Source: Nigrospora sphaerica
Lineage: Eukaryota > Ascomycota > Sordariomycetes > Amphisphaeriales > Apiosporaceae
Length of the DNA stretch: 64,000 nucleotides
Direction: 5' to 3'
Assembly: GCA_018287875.1 (NCBI GenBank)
Contig: JAGVVL010000015.1
Span: 3,472,001 to 3,536,000 of the forward strand
Within the stretch, counting starts at the first letter, position 1. Each line of letters begins with the position of its first letter. The notes beneath the pieces are model-generated. The model had not been told where the DNA came from. It did not search any database and worked only from the letters and a program-made list of their open reading frames with translations. This document shows positions 45,729-54,884 of this stretch, in pieces. A program made the position numbers and the translations under genes.

Positions 45729-45905
45729 ATGGTTGAATTTTCTTCTCTATCTCTTTCACTTGAGAAGGAGTCTACATATTTGTCTCACTCGGAGGTTTTG
45801 TCCCTGACCCGCGCCCGCGCCCACGCCCGAGCCCAAGCCCAAAGCTGTGTTGTCGCCGCGCTCCCACGCCTTCAGGACTCGGAGGAGGGCGAGGAGGGCA
45901 ATTGA
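45729..45905 (+). pseudogene. N-terminal fragment related to the accessory family
   Basis: ATG at 45729 (CACCATGG) opens 58 codons to TGA. The segment EVLSLTRARAHARAQAQ followed by LPRLQDSEEGEEG resembles ALALTRACNRAHI followed by LQPLQDSGEGDEDE at about 46387-46482, so the two are duplicates. A second open frame from about 45902 (TADEDENELALLPVP) matches the copy A N-terminus (DADEDDNEDALLPAP). It is likely a damaged N-terminal exon group of one family member; no function is recognised. Confidence 0.45.
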
Positions 45906-46153
45906 ACAGAGGCAGGCGTCGTCCCGTCGTCCGCCAACCGCCGCCTGCCCAGACCGCCGACGAGGATGAGAACGAGCTTGCCCTCCTGCCCGTTCCCACC
46001 TGTCCCCCCTGCCCCGCTCAGTCCACGAGTAACAAGCCGAACGAGCCGGCAAATCAACTACTAACAAACCGGAGCGGTGTCCTCTAACCTAGCTGCCGAT
46101 TCTGCCCCCCTTCTGACCCTGCCTCGACCACCAGACAGGTCTAGGACGACAAA

Positions 46154-47938
46154 ATGTCGACCTACTTAGGACTTTATGGGCCACAGCGAGTGGTTTTGTT
46201 GTTAATGGATAGGACTCCGACCGGCTCCGCCTATGATGCCTACATGGAAGGCAAAGCAGCCCAGGCTGGCAGCGTTCTCGTATAATGCATGAAGCGGGAA
46301 GCTGACGTCTAATTCAACGCGAACAATGCTGTTAACCCGACTAAGATCTGTGGAGTATATATCAGCCCTGCCAGAGCCCGAACCCACGTCGAAGCCCTAG
46401 CCCTTACCCGAGCCTGCAACCGAGCGCATATCCTCGCCACGCTCCAGCCCCTCCAAGACTCGGGGGAGGGCGACGAGGACGAGGTGTATAAGGAAAGGGC
46501 AAGCAAGGGCAAGAAGAAGAATCGGGACGAGGAAGACGGCGATGACGCCCCTATCTGAGACGCCGCGCCGTCGGGACCGGCAATAAGGTTAATTGGCGCC
46601 GATTAACAGGTCTCCGAGTGCCGGTCCTGCCCGCGACTCCGGCCCGGCCGCCGAACCTGACCAGTCTGCCAGACCTGACCTTGCCCTGGACACGACCCAG
46701 CCCCCCGCTTCGTTTAGGATAACAAGGTGACGGCCGGGAAAAGGCTTTCTGCCATGCCCACCAGCGTGGTGGTCTACGCCTTGCCCGAAACCAGGCCGAG
46801 GCCAAGGACGCGCCAAGGACGAGGCCGTGTCGACCCCAGCGCCCCCCGCCGAGCTGGAGACCAGAACCACGGCCGTCCCACCTTCACCCAGCCCGTCGAA
46901 GAGGCGCCGGGGGACACGGCAGCTTAATTATAAGCAGCCGGAGACCACCAGCTCCCTGGGTACCGCCACTGCCCCCTCGGGTGCCACCGCGGCTGATGAT
47001 GGTGCCGGTGTGGCCGCACCTGCCGTCGTCGCCGATGCCGTTGCCACTGCCCAGGCCGCTACCCGTGCCGCTACCGATGCTGCCGAGGCTGCCGATGCCG
47101 CCAAGGCTGCCGCCGCCGACGCTGCTGCCGCTGACGCTAACGCTGTCACCGCCGCCAAGTCTGCCGCTGCCACTGCCGCCGAGGCCATCACCGCCGCCGA
47201 AGCAGTCACCAAGGCCGCCATGACCCTCGCGGCTGCCATTGCAGCTATGCCTGCCCCGGCTCCTGCCCCGGCCCCGGTCCCTGCCGGCGAGGGTGCCGAC
47301 ACCGCCAACGCCAACCCCCTTGCCGCTGGTGCCCAACCCTCTGCCGACGAGGGTGCCAACGCCGCCAACACCGACCCCCCTGCCGCCCCTGCCGACGCCT
47401 CTGCGAGCCCGCTTTAGGCGGCCGGACCCGCAATGAGCGTGGCAATGTTCACAGCGGCAATGAATTTCATCGTTTATGGCATGAACACCGGGGTGATTAG
47501 GCTCAATAATGAGCAAAGCTGCGCGGTGTTGGCGGCAATTTTCGGATTCGCCGCACTAGGCTACACTGGCCTAGAGACTCTCGAGCGACTCCTAGGACGA
47601 GAGCGCAGCCACGCGAGAGTCGACCGGGCGGCGAAGATCGGCTTTCTTTGCTGGTTTATATGAGCAATTCTACTGCTGACTGCCCCCCTCCTTTATACGC
47701 CCACACCTTCCGGGGCAAGTTCGTCAGCGGTATCGGTGGGTTTGTGGGGCTGACCTTCTTCCCATTCGTGTTTATTTCTTCTTCTTTCCGAAGAAGGAGG
47801 AGGAGGTAGCCTAGGAATTTCTTTGTTTCTTTCCTTTCTTCCGTCGGAAAAAAACAGAAGGCTTGGGATCGTACCCAACACCCTCCCCCTCTTCTCCCTC
47901 TCTCACATTTACAGGAATGAGTGGGAAATGACGCCATA
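46154..47938 (+). pseudogene. Small four-TM protein family, copy B, degenerate
   Basis: A degenerate member in several open blocks. 46154-46558: MSTYLGLYGPQRVVLLLMDR..., with two internal TAA stops and a conserved acidic EEDGDDA. 46827-47417: Ala-rich low-complexity linker (KRRRGTRQL, then many AAA/ADA repeats) ending in TAG. 47433-47663: TM1 (MFTAAMNFIVYGMNTGVIRL), TM2 with LERLLGRERSH, and TM3 start GFLCWFI, then TGA. A fourth hydrophobic segment (FVGLTFFPFVFIS) is in the -1 frame to 47806, followed by an intron (47806-47914) like that of copy A and a short last exon encoding NEWEMTP, stop 47936-47938. TM2 and the loop align clearly with copies A and C. Function unknown; probably not expressed as one protein. 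Confidence 0.55.
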
Positions 47939-47940
47939 AG

Positions 47941-48790
47941 GATGCCGACGCCGTCGCCGAGCACAATGGCAAGGATAATGGTCAAGCTCAGGAAGACGGC
48001 GACGATGCCCGCCTGTCCGAGACGCCGCGCCGTCGGGCGCGACAGCAGGGTTGGGTAGCTCCAACGGATGGGACCCCTAGTACCGACCCCGGCCCGTCCG
48101 CACCCAGCTCGTCCAGCCCCGGCCCGTCCGCCCCGAGCTCGGCCGCCCCCAGCTCGTCTTAGGAGGGCGGCCAGGCGGCGTGCATGGGGCTAGTTGCTAT
48201 CGCAACGGGCTTCGTTGTGTATAGCAACAATTCGGGCATTACTAGGGTCGACGACTACCAGTTTGCGGCGATGTGGTCAGCCATTTGCTCCTGGGTGTTA
48301 CAGCGCGTCTGAACCAACTGCCCGCTGAGGCACAAAGCAAAAGCTTCGGGAATGATCTACTTGTTGGGGTCATTCTGTCCAGTTCTGCACTATAAGGGCT
48401 ACTCCTGCAGGGACCAATCTGCCAGGCCGTAACACTGGGTAGCAATTGCGGCCATGAGCCTAGAGACGATCGTCCAAGTGTGCCGGCTCCGCCCTAGACC
48501 CAAGAAAGAGCAGTACGCAGCAACGATCGCCCTGCTGTTCTGGTGGCTGGGGGCTTTGTTGCTATTTTTCGCCGTCTTTTTATACAACGTCCATCGCCTA
48601 GGGGGCTGGGTCGTGAGCGGCTTCGGCAAGGCTTCAGCGTTGGTTTATTCACATTCGTGGCCTACTTCTTACCCGCGGGGAAGCATGGACTGAGCATGTT
48701 GAAGGTATTCGGTCTCCCCACTCAGGCCACGTCATGTGTATATAAGGAAAACCTCCTCCCTCCTACGATTCTCGTGCTCTTCTGCTTTTA
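47941..48790 (+). pseudogene. Small four-TM protein family, copy C, interrupted by a mini-LTR
   Basis: Starts just after copy B. An acidic then basic segment (QEDGDDARLSETPRRRARQQ) leads into a Pro/Ser-rich linker ending in TAG; the ATG at 48184 then opens TM1 (MGLVAIATGFVVYSNNSGI) and TM2. At 48296-48434 a 139-bp element with a 5-bp duplication interrupts TM2. Skipping it and one duplication restores the frame (CSWVAIAAMSLETIVQVCRL), which aligns with copy B's FGFAALGYTGLETLERLLGR. TM3 (IALLFWWLGALLLFFAVFLY) follows, and TM4 (FSVGLFTFVAYFLPAGKHG) is in the -1 frame, ending at a possible GT donor at 48705. Unrecognised family; evidence is internal homology. Confidence 0.55.
48296..48434. mobile_element. 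139-bp solo mini-LTR-like element
   Basis: Begins TGTTACA and ends CGTAACA, an imperfect terminal inverted pair typical of LTRs, and is flanked by perfect 5-bp duplications CTGGG (48291-48295 and 48435-48439). Removing it with one duplication restores the open frame of copy C. No coding capacity. Its size suggests a TRIM/SMART-like solo LTR. Confidence 0.8.
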
Positions 48791-48845
48791 AATTAATTAA
48801 TCCAATTTATCTCGGTTTAACAGCGCCTTATAAGACATGACCTCC

Positions 48846-48940
48846 CCCCATATACTAAACCTCGGCCACTTAGGAACTCAGCCGCTTCACCTTTAGGGAA
48901 ATAAAAGCCTCCTCTACTGGGTGCATACCTAAAGCCTTCA
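48846..48940. repeat. Diverged direct repeat R2 (partner at 45599-45690)
   Basis: Contains ACTAAACCTCGGCCACTTAG and further matches to R1, 3.25 kb upstream. The minus strand reads a short open frame (48870-49118) including RRKALEFVGIEPPITEVSL, not recognised as any family. Confidence 0.6.
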
Positions 48941-49211
48941 CCGGAACCGGTAACGACACCTCGGTGATGGGAGGCTCGATTCCGACGAACTCCAGCGCTT
49001 TCCGGCGAAGTGGCCAGAAGAGAGCCTTTAGGTCAGCCGCATTCCTTTGGCAGTGCTTTGGGTGGGGAAATCGATACTTCCGATGTGGAGTGCCTAGTCG
49101 CAGATCCTCGCCCACCAACAGCTAATAACGCACCAACGTTGGTGAGGCGTTTGGAGTATTGAGCCTGCGCTGGACCTCACGATAGTTGGGATGGTGTTGA
49201 GCTTCGTGTTC

Positions 49212-49240
49212 AGGCTGCGCCAGCACTGGCAGCGCAGCCT
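49212..49240. other. Perfect 9-bp hairpin
   Basis: AGGCTGCGC at 49212-49220 pairs perfectly with GCGCAGCCT at 49232-49240, leaving an 11-base loop. It lies in a non-genic stretch (48941-49535) with no other recognisable feature. Its role is unknown. Confidence 0.7.
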
Positions 49241-49535
49241 CCGTTATCTTAGCCCTTAGGCTAGTCCACCTCCTCTTTACTGGCGGTTCTAGAAAACGAG
49301 GCCATTGTGAGGTTCACCGTGTGAGCTTCAGTGGTTGGTGCGTAGGCGGAGGGCAGGTGCAGGCCAGCCAGTGTAAGCGATCTAAACCAGGTCCGCCGCG
49401 CGCACGCGAAAAAAAACACAACGATATACACTGACAGCGCGTCTCACGATACTCCGTTCGGCTGACGCGCCTTAGCAGCTGGACTGGGGATACTAAATCT
49501 ATACTAAATCTATATCGCTCCACCGTGCTATTTGC

Positions 49536-50579
49536 CTATATAATACCCGTTCTGCCACGTCCAACTATCGAGATCCCAGTGAAACCGGTGCTTAATTTGA
49601 CTGCGAGTTTGAGAATAAATGTGGGCGCATTGGTGCTTGTAAATGATTGTCGTTTATCGCCTCGGGGAACTAATGATGGTCCCGCATCTCCAGAGACGCG
49701 CCTCGGTTGGCGGCGTGTCGAAACCCGCCGGCTTTCGGTCGTCTGGCCGTATGGCTCACGTAGCTGAGGCTGGACCTGGTCGTCTGTATTAGGTCGGTAC
49801 GGGGCCGTAGATACAGCCCGGCTTATAGCTGGGCTTATGGCTGGACGTCGGTGTTGCTCGTTTCGTGCCCTATAGGGCGGCGGTGCCTCGCCGTTGACTT
49901 CTTCCCGAGTGCCGTGTTGCTCAAGTAGCTGAGGCTGGACTTCCTCATTCGGACTGGGTTGGTGCGTGACTGCGGATACAGCCCGGGTTATGGCTGGACT
50001 TTGGTCTTGCTCGTTTCCTGGCCTGGAGGGCCGTGGTATTTCACCGTTGGCTTCTTCCTGAGATTTGCGTTTCTCCCGCTTACGGAAGATGACGGGTATA
50101 GGACAGGGGAGGCTAAAAGGAAGAGAAATCAGATGCATTTTCTTAGCCAGCCCCATAGTTAAACAATAGATGCAGCCTATGTGGTTGGATTTTGGTCTTG
50201 CTCGTTTTTTCGGCTGTAGGGTGGTGGTGCGTCGTCGTCGGCTTCTTCTCGAGATTAGCGTTTCTCCCAAAATTTGCACCAACTGTAATGGGCTAAAATA
50301 ATAAGCCACGGCCCGAACATGCCAGTATAAACACAATACTGAATCACTCCGTCGTCCAGCTCCATAGTTTAATGGTAGATGCAGCCTATACGGCTGGGCT
50401 TTAGCGTTGCTCGTTTCTTCAGCGGTGGGAGGTGGTCGATCATCGTTGGCTTCCAGAGATTGGGCTTTTACCCGACGGTCATGGAGTAGCGCCGCGTAAC
50501 CACCGACAAAGAATGTGAATGGGAAAACGACGGCGATAAGCACAACCAGCGCGAATAGCATCGGATCTAGCTCCACCAT
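49536..50579 (-). CDS. Putative membrane-anchored protein with duplicated PPPY segments
   Basis: Not a recognised family. From ATG 50579 an uninterrupted 347-codon frame runs to TAG at 49536. Residues about 7-30 (MLFALVVLIAVVFPFTFFVG) form one hydrophobic helix; the rest is hydrophilic and Pro/Gln/Arg-rich. Related segments recur: EANDDRPPPTAEETSN, EEANGEIPRPSRPGNEQDQS and EEVNGEAPPPYRARNEQ, the last two each followed by a PAI...VQPQL tail. A further copy (EEADDDAPPPYSRKNEQDQ) lies in another frame at about 50205-50255. Two repeats are separated by intron-like sequences (both contain ATAGGCTGCATCTA and end TTTTAG), so the true model may splice these out. PPPY is a WW-domain ligand, so a ubiquitin-ligase adaptor role is conceivable but unproven. 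Confidence 0.5.
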   Translation of the reverse strand: MVELDPMLFALVVLIAVVFPFTFFVGGYAALLHDRRVKAQSLEANDDRPPPTAEETSNAKAQPYRLHLPLNYGAGRRSDSVLCLYWHVRAVAYYFSPLQLVQILGETLISRRSRRRRTTTLQPKKRARPKSNHIGCIYCLTMGLAKKMHLISLPFSLPCPIPVIFRKREKRKSQEEANGEIPRPSRPGNEQDQSPAITRAVSAVTHQPSPNEEVQPQLLEQHGTREEVNGEAPPPYRARNEQHRRPAISPAISRAVSTAPYRPNTDDQVQPQLREPYGQTTESRRVSTRRQPRRVSGDAGPSLVPRGDKRQSFTSTNAPTFILKLAVKLSTGFTGISIVGRGRTGII

Positions 50580-51161
50580 GAGTAAATGTAATTGAGCGGT
50601 GAGGAGGGTTGCTAGCGAGGAGACAGTAGACTTGTGAGCACCAGGAATTAGTTCGAATGCCCGTCAAGTAGGAGAGGGAGATGTTATGAGAGAGGCAGAT
50701 GTTATAAAAGAGATGGTGATGTTATAAAAGAGACGGCTAGCTGAGGATGTGGGGGAGAAGGTAGGAAATTTATAGCTAGAGGGCCTGTGCTACTAAAGTA
50801 CTAGTCGAAAAGCCTGCAAGTTTAAAGATCTACTAAGGCGCGTATTTATTTCCACCTAAGGGAGAAGGTAAGGGGGGAGGCGGCTCCAGTCCTCAACAAT
50901 AATAGTGTCCAGTATCGACTGAAACCGGGGGTAGAGGCGGCCGGAGCTAAGAGATGGTGTGTAAATGGCCCTTATGAGGAGGGTTAAAAAGAAGAACACG
51001 TGATGCTCCAGGCCAAAATTCATTTACATGACTGGGCTAGAGAACGTTACTATTTGAGGTTAAAGGACTTTTCCGTCCGACTATAAGTACCACCGCCAAA
51101 GCCAATTGAGGTAAATGCCGAGCCAACAAATTATCCCCAACCTTCTCCTTGCCAGGGGCAA
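50580..51161. other. Intergenic region upstream of the PPPY-repeat ORF
   Basis: Between the PPPY ORF start and the thioesterase 3' end. Contains the three-unit TATAAAAG-bearing repeat listed separately; the rest is A/G-rich and without recognisable genes. Confidence 0.45.
50681..50736. repeat. Short tandem repeat, ATGTTATRARAGAGA x3
   Basis: Three units beginning at 50681, 50699 and 50719 share ATGTTATxAxAGAGA; the last two contain TATAAAAGAGA. It lies about 100 bp upstream of the PPPY ORF, but the TATA-like sequence is oriented to the plus strand, away from that ORF. Confidence 0.75.
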
Positions 51162-52204
51162 TCACAGGTTCGGGCGCTTAAGGCGGGCGAGGCCCTCCTG
51201 GGTGCTGGTGAGGACGAGGCGGCCGTCGCTGAGGCGCCAGAAGCGCTGGTGGACGAGGACGCGGCCGTGGCGGCCCCACGAGGACTCGCGCTCGCAGATG
51301 AGCCAGTCATCGGCGCGGACGGTCGGCTCGTGGAACCAGGTGGCGTGGTTGAGCGTCGTCACAATGGCGAAGTCGCCTATGGGCCGCCCCGTGCAGAGGT
51401 TGGCCGAGAAAACGAACATGAGATCCGAGAGGTAGCCCAGCGCCGCCAGGTGCGTCGCCGGCGCCGGCGCCGCCAGCGGCACGCGCGCCCGTACGAAGGC
51501 GCGCAACCGCACGCGCACCGGGTCGCCGGTGCCGTCGGGGTTGGCGTCCGGCGCGTCGTCGTCGGCGGTCCGCTCCACGACCTGCCACTCAAAGGGCGAG
51601 AGACGCGCCATGGACGTGGCAACGGCGGGCGGGAAGCCGCCCAAGATCTGGAGGCGCTCGAGGCTGCGGGGGTCGAGGCGGGCGGGCGGGCCGCGGGCGG
51701 CGGCCGGCGGAAAAGGCGGCGCGTACCGCAGCTGGGTTCCGCCGGCGGGCTCGCCCTTCTGGAAGCTGATGGTGGCGAGGAAGAGGACGGGGCCGGCCGG
51801 TTCCCCCTGGCGGGCGCGTACGAGCCGCGTCGCGAAGGAGCGGCCGTCGCTGACGCGCTCGACGCTGTACGCAATCGGCGCCTCCGGGTCCCCCGGCGCC
51901 TGGAAGTTGCACTGCACCATGTGCGCGTCGAACCCCGCCGGCACCGTCTCCTGCGCCGCCGCCATGGCCTGCCCGACGAAGCAGCCGCCGAACACGGAGC
52001 GGACGCCTTTGACCGGAGCCCAGAGCGGACTGGAGAGAGAGTCCTGGTCAGCGGCTGCGTCATTTCCGGGGGGTTCTCGTCTTCATGCCGGGACAGAGGT
52101 GCGGATAGGGGGACGACTCACTTCGTGTTGACAAATACGTCTTGGTCGCTGCCTTGGAGCCGCTTCACGGCCACCAGGGGCTCAATGGCTGGCGGTTCCG
52201 GCAT
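51162..52204 (-). CDS. Acyl-CoA thioesterase (TesB/Tes1-like double hotdog)
   Basis: Hydrolyses fatty acyl-CoA to free acid and CoA (EC 3.1.2.-), usually in peroxisomal beta-oxidation. Two exons, 52204-52122 and 52029-51162, with a 92-bp intron whose removal gives VNTNPLWAPVKGVRSVFGGC; 316 aa, the family's usual size. The first hotdog has FGGCFVGQAMAAA and the second has LGYLSDLMFVFSA, then the conserved TTLNHATWFHEP and the C-terminal STQEG, whose Gln belongs to the catalytic Asp-Thr-Gln set. The C-terminal residues PNL are not a canonical peroxisomal PTS1 (SKL-like), so peroxisomal import is uncertain. Together with peroxisomal or fatty-acid metabolism genes elsewhere it would modulate acyl-CoA pools; no such gene is adjacent here. 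Confidence 0.92.
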
Positions 52205-53138
52205 GTTGCTCGCTGGTCGATCTGCCGCTGTGGTTGCACCCGCTCTCGGCTAACGACGCTGACGCCAAGACCACGAAAGAAAGGCCGTCTGTCTGTCGGT
52301 CACGAACGGCGCGCCGGTCCACCAACTTTGGGGGTGGAGGGGGAAAAGACGGGGAAGCTGACAAGAGGCTGGTATCAGGTCGTAGGAAGCGAGCGCAAAC
52401 GATTTTATCCCCGGCCCCAAGTCCCCCTCCCTTGCTACGTTCCCCCCTGGCTTCCGAGTCCCGTCCTTGCATTGCGCTCACAGCCGAGGCACAGAGCGAG
52501 GTTGCATCCTGGCCTAACTGAAATCTCCCCGGCGGGCGATGCAAGGGTTTCTTTCAGGCCAGGATACCGATTGGAGGCATGACTCGCATGCTGCGCAGGT
52601 TTTACTGTAACCATGCTTGGATGCACATCCCTTGTGTCTTGCGTAGAGTAACGGGAAACTGTACAACCAGCGGCATGCCCCTGATCATCAGACTCTCCCA
52701 GCCCGTCAACCCCTCATCCGCCCCAAAGCGATGGCAGCCTGTGGAGGATACGGTACTACTGTAGGTACCTAGGTACTTTTATGTGGGGGCCCTCGGGTAG
52801 GGTATTGTGTAAATCTGGGGGAAATATCTCGAGTCCCACCGCATCCACGATCGGAACAGGCCGTTTCACGTACCCCAGTCGTTCAGAAGGACATGCCGGT
52901 TTCTTCCCCAGATTGATAAAAGACTCCAGCCTCGGTCCGCCGGTCACCAAGTACAAGTTCTAGTGATGGCGGGCATCTCCACCGCAGGCGTAGTGATGGG
53001 AATCAACAAGGGAGGAAAGCACGCAAGCCACAAAGCCCCGCCACCTTTGGCGGGGTCTATGTAGGAAGGTACAAAGGCGAACCCCACGTCGGTAACTTTC
53101 GTGTACCCAGCAATCATCCCTTCTCCAGCAGATTCCCA
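52205..53138. other. Divergent intergenic region
   Basis: 0.9 kb between thioesterase and TPR genes. Contains a palindromic GTAGGTACCTAGGTAC stretch at about 52762-52776. No gene is seen. Confidence 0.45.
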
Positions 53139-54884
53139 ATGGGTCAAGAAGCCATGGCCGCCGCCCGAGGCTCGCCGGACGACTACTACGACCTCGGCAC
53201 GTATCGCCGGTCCATCACGAGCCCCAGCGCCGAAGCACAGCTGTGGTGCAACCGGGGCCTGTTGTGGTGCTATGGCTTCAACCACGAAGAGGCGGTGGCG
53301 TGTTTCGAGCGGGCCATTGCCGCCGACGGCGAGTGCGCCTTTGCCTACTGGGGCGTGGCCTACGCCCTGGGGCCCAATTACAACAAGCCCTGGAACTTCT
53401 TTGACCGCGCCGAGCTCGAGACGACGGTGCAGCGGACGCACCGTATGGCCGAGCGGGCGCGCGCCTGCGCCGCCGCCGGCCACGCCTCGCCCGTCGAGAC
53501 CGCCCTGATCGAGGCTCTGCAGGCGCGGTACCCACGGGAGCGGCCGGCCGAGGACCCCGGCGACGGCGACGCGACCGGCGGCGAGGGGGCCGTCTGGAAC
53601 GCGCAGTACGCCGATGCCATGGAGGGCGTCTACGCCGCCTTCGCCGATGACGCCGACGTGGCCACCCTGGCTGCCGACGCCCTCATGAACCTGACGCCCT
53701 GGCGGCTCTGGGACCTGGCAACGGGACAGCCGGCGGCCGGCGCCCGGACGGCCGCGGTCCAGCGCATCCTCGAGGCGGCGCTGGCCCGGCCCGGCGGCAT
53801 GGCGCACCCGGGCCTGCTGCACCTCTACATCCACTTCATCGAGATGTCGCCGCGGCCCGAGGCCGGGTTGCCGGCCGCCGACGCGCTGCGCGGGCTCGTC
53901 CCCGACTCGGGCCACCTCAACCACATGCCGACGCACATCGACGTGCTCGTGGGCGACTACGCGCGCGCCATCACCTGGAACCAGCACGCCTTCGCCGCCG
54001 ACGAGCACTACCTCGGGCGCGCCGGCGCCCTCAACTTCTACACGCTGTACCGCATGCACGACTACCACTTCTGCATCTACGGCGCCCTCTTCGCCGGCCA
54101 GTCGCGCGTCGCCCTCGACACGGCCGCGCGGCTCGAGGCGGCCCTGCCCGAGTCCCTGCTGCGCGTGCAGTCGCCGCCCATGGCCGACTGGCTCGAGGGC
54201 TTCCGGGCGATGCGCGTGCACGCGCTGGTGCGCTTCGGGCGCTGGGCCGACATCGCGGCCCTCGCACCGCCCGCCGACGAGGCCCTCTACTGCGTCACGA
54301 CGGCCATGGTGCACTACGCGCAGGCGGTGGCGCTGGCGGCGACGGGGCGGCCCGACGAGGCGGCGGCGGCGCAGGCGCGCTTCGGAGCGGCGCGGGCGCG
54401 CGTGCCCGCGTCGCGCATGCTCTTCAACAACCGCTGCGTCGACATACTCGGCGTCGCGGCGGCGCTGCTCGACGGCGAGGTGCTCTACCGGTCGGGGAGG
54501 CCCGACGCGCGCGCCTCCGCCTTCGCGCGCCTGCGCGAGGCCGTCGCGCGCGACGATGCCCTCTCCTACGACGAGCCCTGGGGCTGGATGCAGCCGGCGC
54601 GCCACGCCCTCGGCGCCCTGCTGCTCGAGCAGGGCCACGCCGCCGACGCCGCCGCCGTCTATGCCGAGGACCTCGGTCTGCCCGCCCCCGGCGAGCCCGC
54701 CCCCCGCCTGCCGCGCGCCCGCCACCACCCCAACAACGTCTGGGCCCTTCACGGCTACCACGAGTGCCTCGTCCGGCTGGGCCGCGCCGACGAGGCCCGC
54801 GCCCTCGAGCCCGCCCTCGACAAGGCCTTGAAGGGCGCCGATGTCGAGATCCGCGCCAGTTGCTACTGTCGGACGGGTGCGTGA
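53139..54884 (+). CDS. TTC38-like tetratricopeptide-repeat protein
   Basis: Helical-repeat scaffold protein of the TTC38 type; its biochemical role is not established. Single exon, 581 aa, ATG at 53139 (a second ATG at 53154 has a better context and would remove five residues). TPR-like helices are visible at WCNRGLLWCYGFNHEEAVAC FERAI, at CAFAYWGVAYALG, and in the C-terminal half (ALGALLLEQGHAADAAAVYA; LHGYHECLVRLGRADEARAL). A conserved central part includes GPNYNKPWNFF, HIDVLVGDYARAITWNQHAF and a HLNHMPTH histidine cluster characteristic of the family. No signal peptide or membrane helix. Relatives occur in both fungi and bacteria, so an old transfer is possible but cannot be judged from this sequence. 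Confidence 0.85.
   Translation: MGQEAMAAARGSPDDYYDLGTYRRSITSPSAEAQLWCNRGLLWCYGFNHEEAVACFERAIAADGECAFAYWGVAYALGPNYNKPWNFFDRAELETTVQRTHRMAERARACAAAGHASPVETALIEALQARYPRERPAEDPGDGDATGGEGAVWNAQYADAMEGVYAAFADDADVATLAADALMNLTPWRLWDLATGQPAAGARTAAVQRILEAALARPGGMAHPGLLHLYIHFIEMSPRPEAGLPAADALRGLVPDSGHLNHMPTHIDVLVGDYARAITWNQHAFAADEHYLGRAGALNFYTLYRMHDYHFCIYGALFAGQSRVALDTAARLEAALPESLLRVQSPPMADWLEGFRAMRVHALVRFGRWADIAALAPPADEALYCVTTAMVHYAQAVALAATGRPDEAAAAQARFGAARARVPASRMLFNNRCVDILGVAAALLDGEVLYRSGRPDARASAFARLREAVARDDALSYDEPWGWMQPARHALGALLLEQGHAADAAAVYAEDLGLPAPGEPAPRLPRARHHPNNVWALHGYHECLVRLGRADEARALEPALDKALKGADVEIRASCYCRTGA

Noticed and set aside
52944..54761. 605-codon minus-strand frame opposite the TPR gene
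   Set aside because: Same reason: antisense shadow of a GC-rich coding sequence with no motif of its own.
53139..54884. Horizontal transfer of the TPR gene from bacteria
   Set aside because: Intron-free and with bacterial relatives, but composition matches neighbours and fungal relatives are known; not supportable without a phylogeny.
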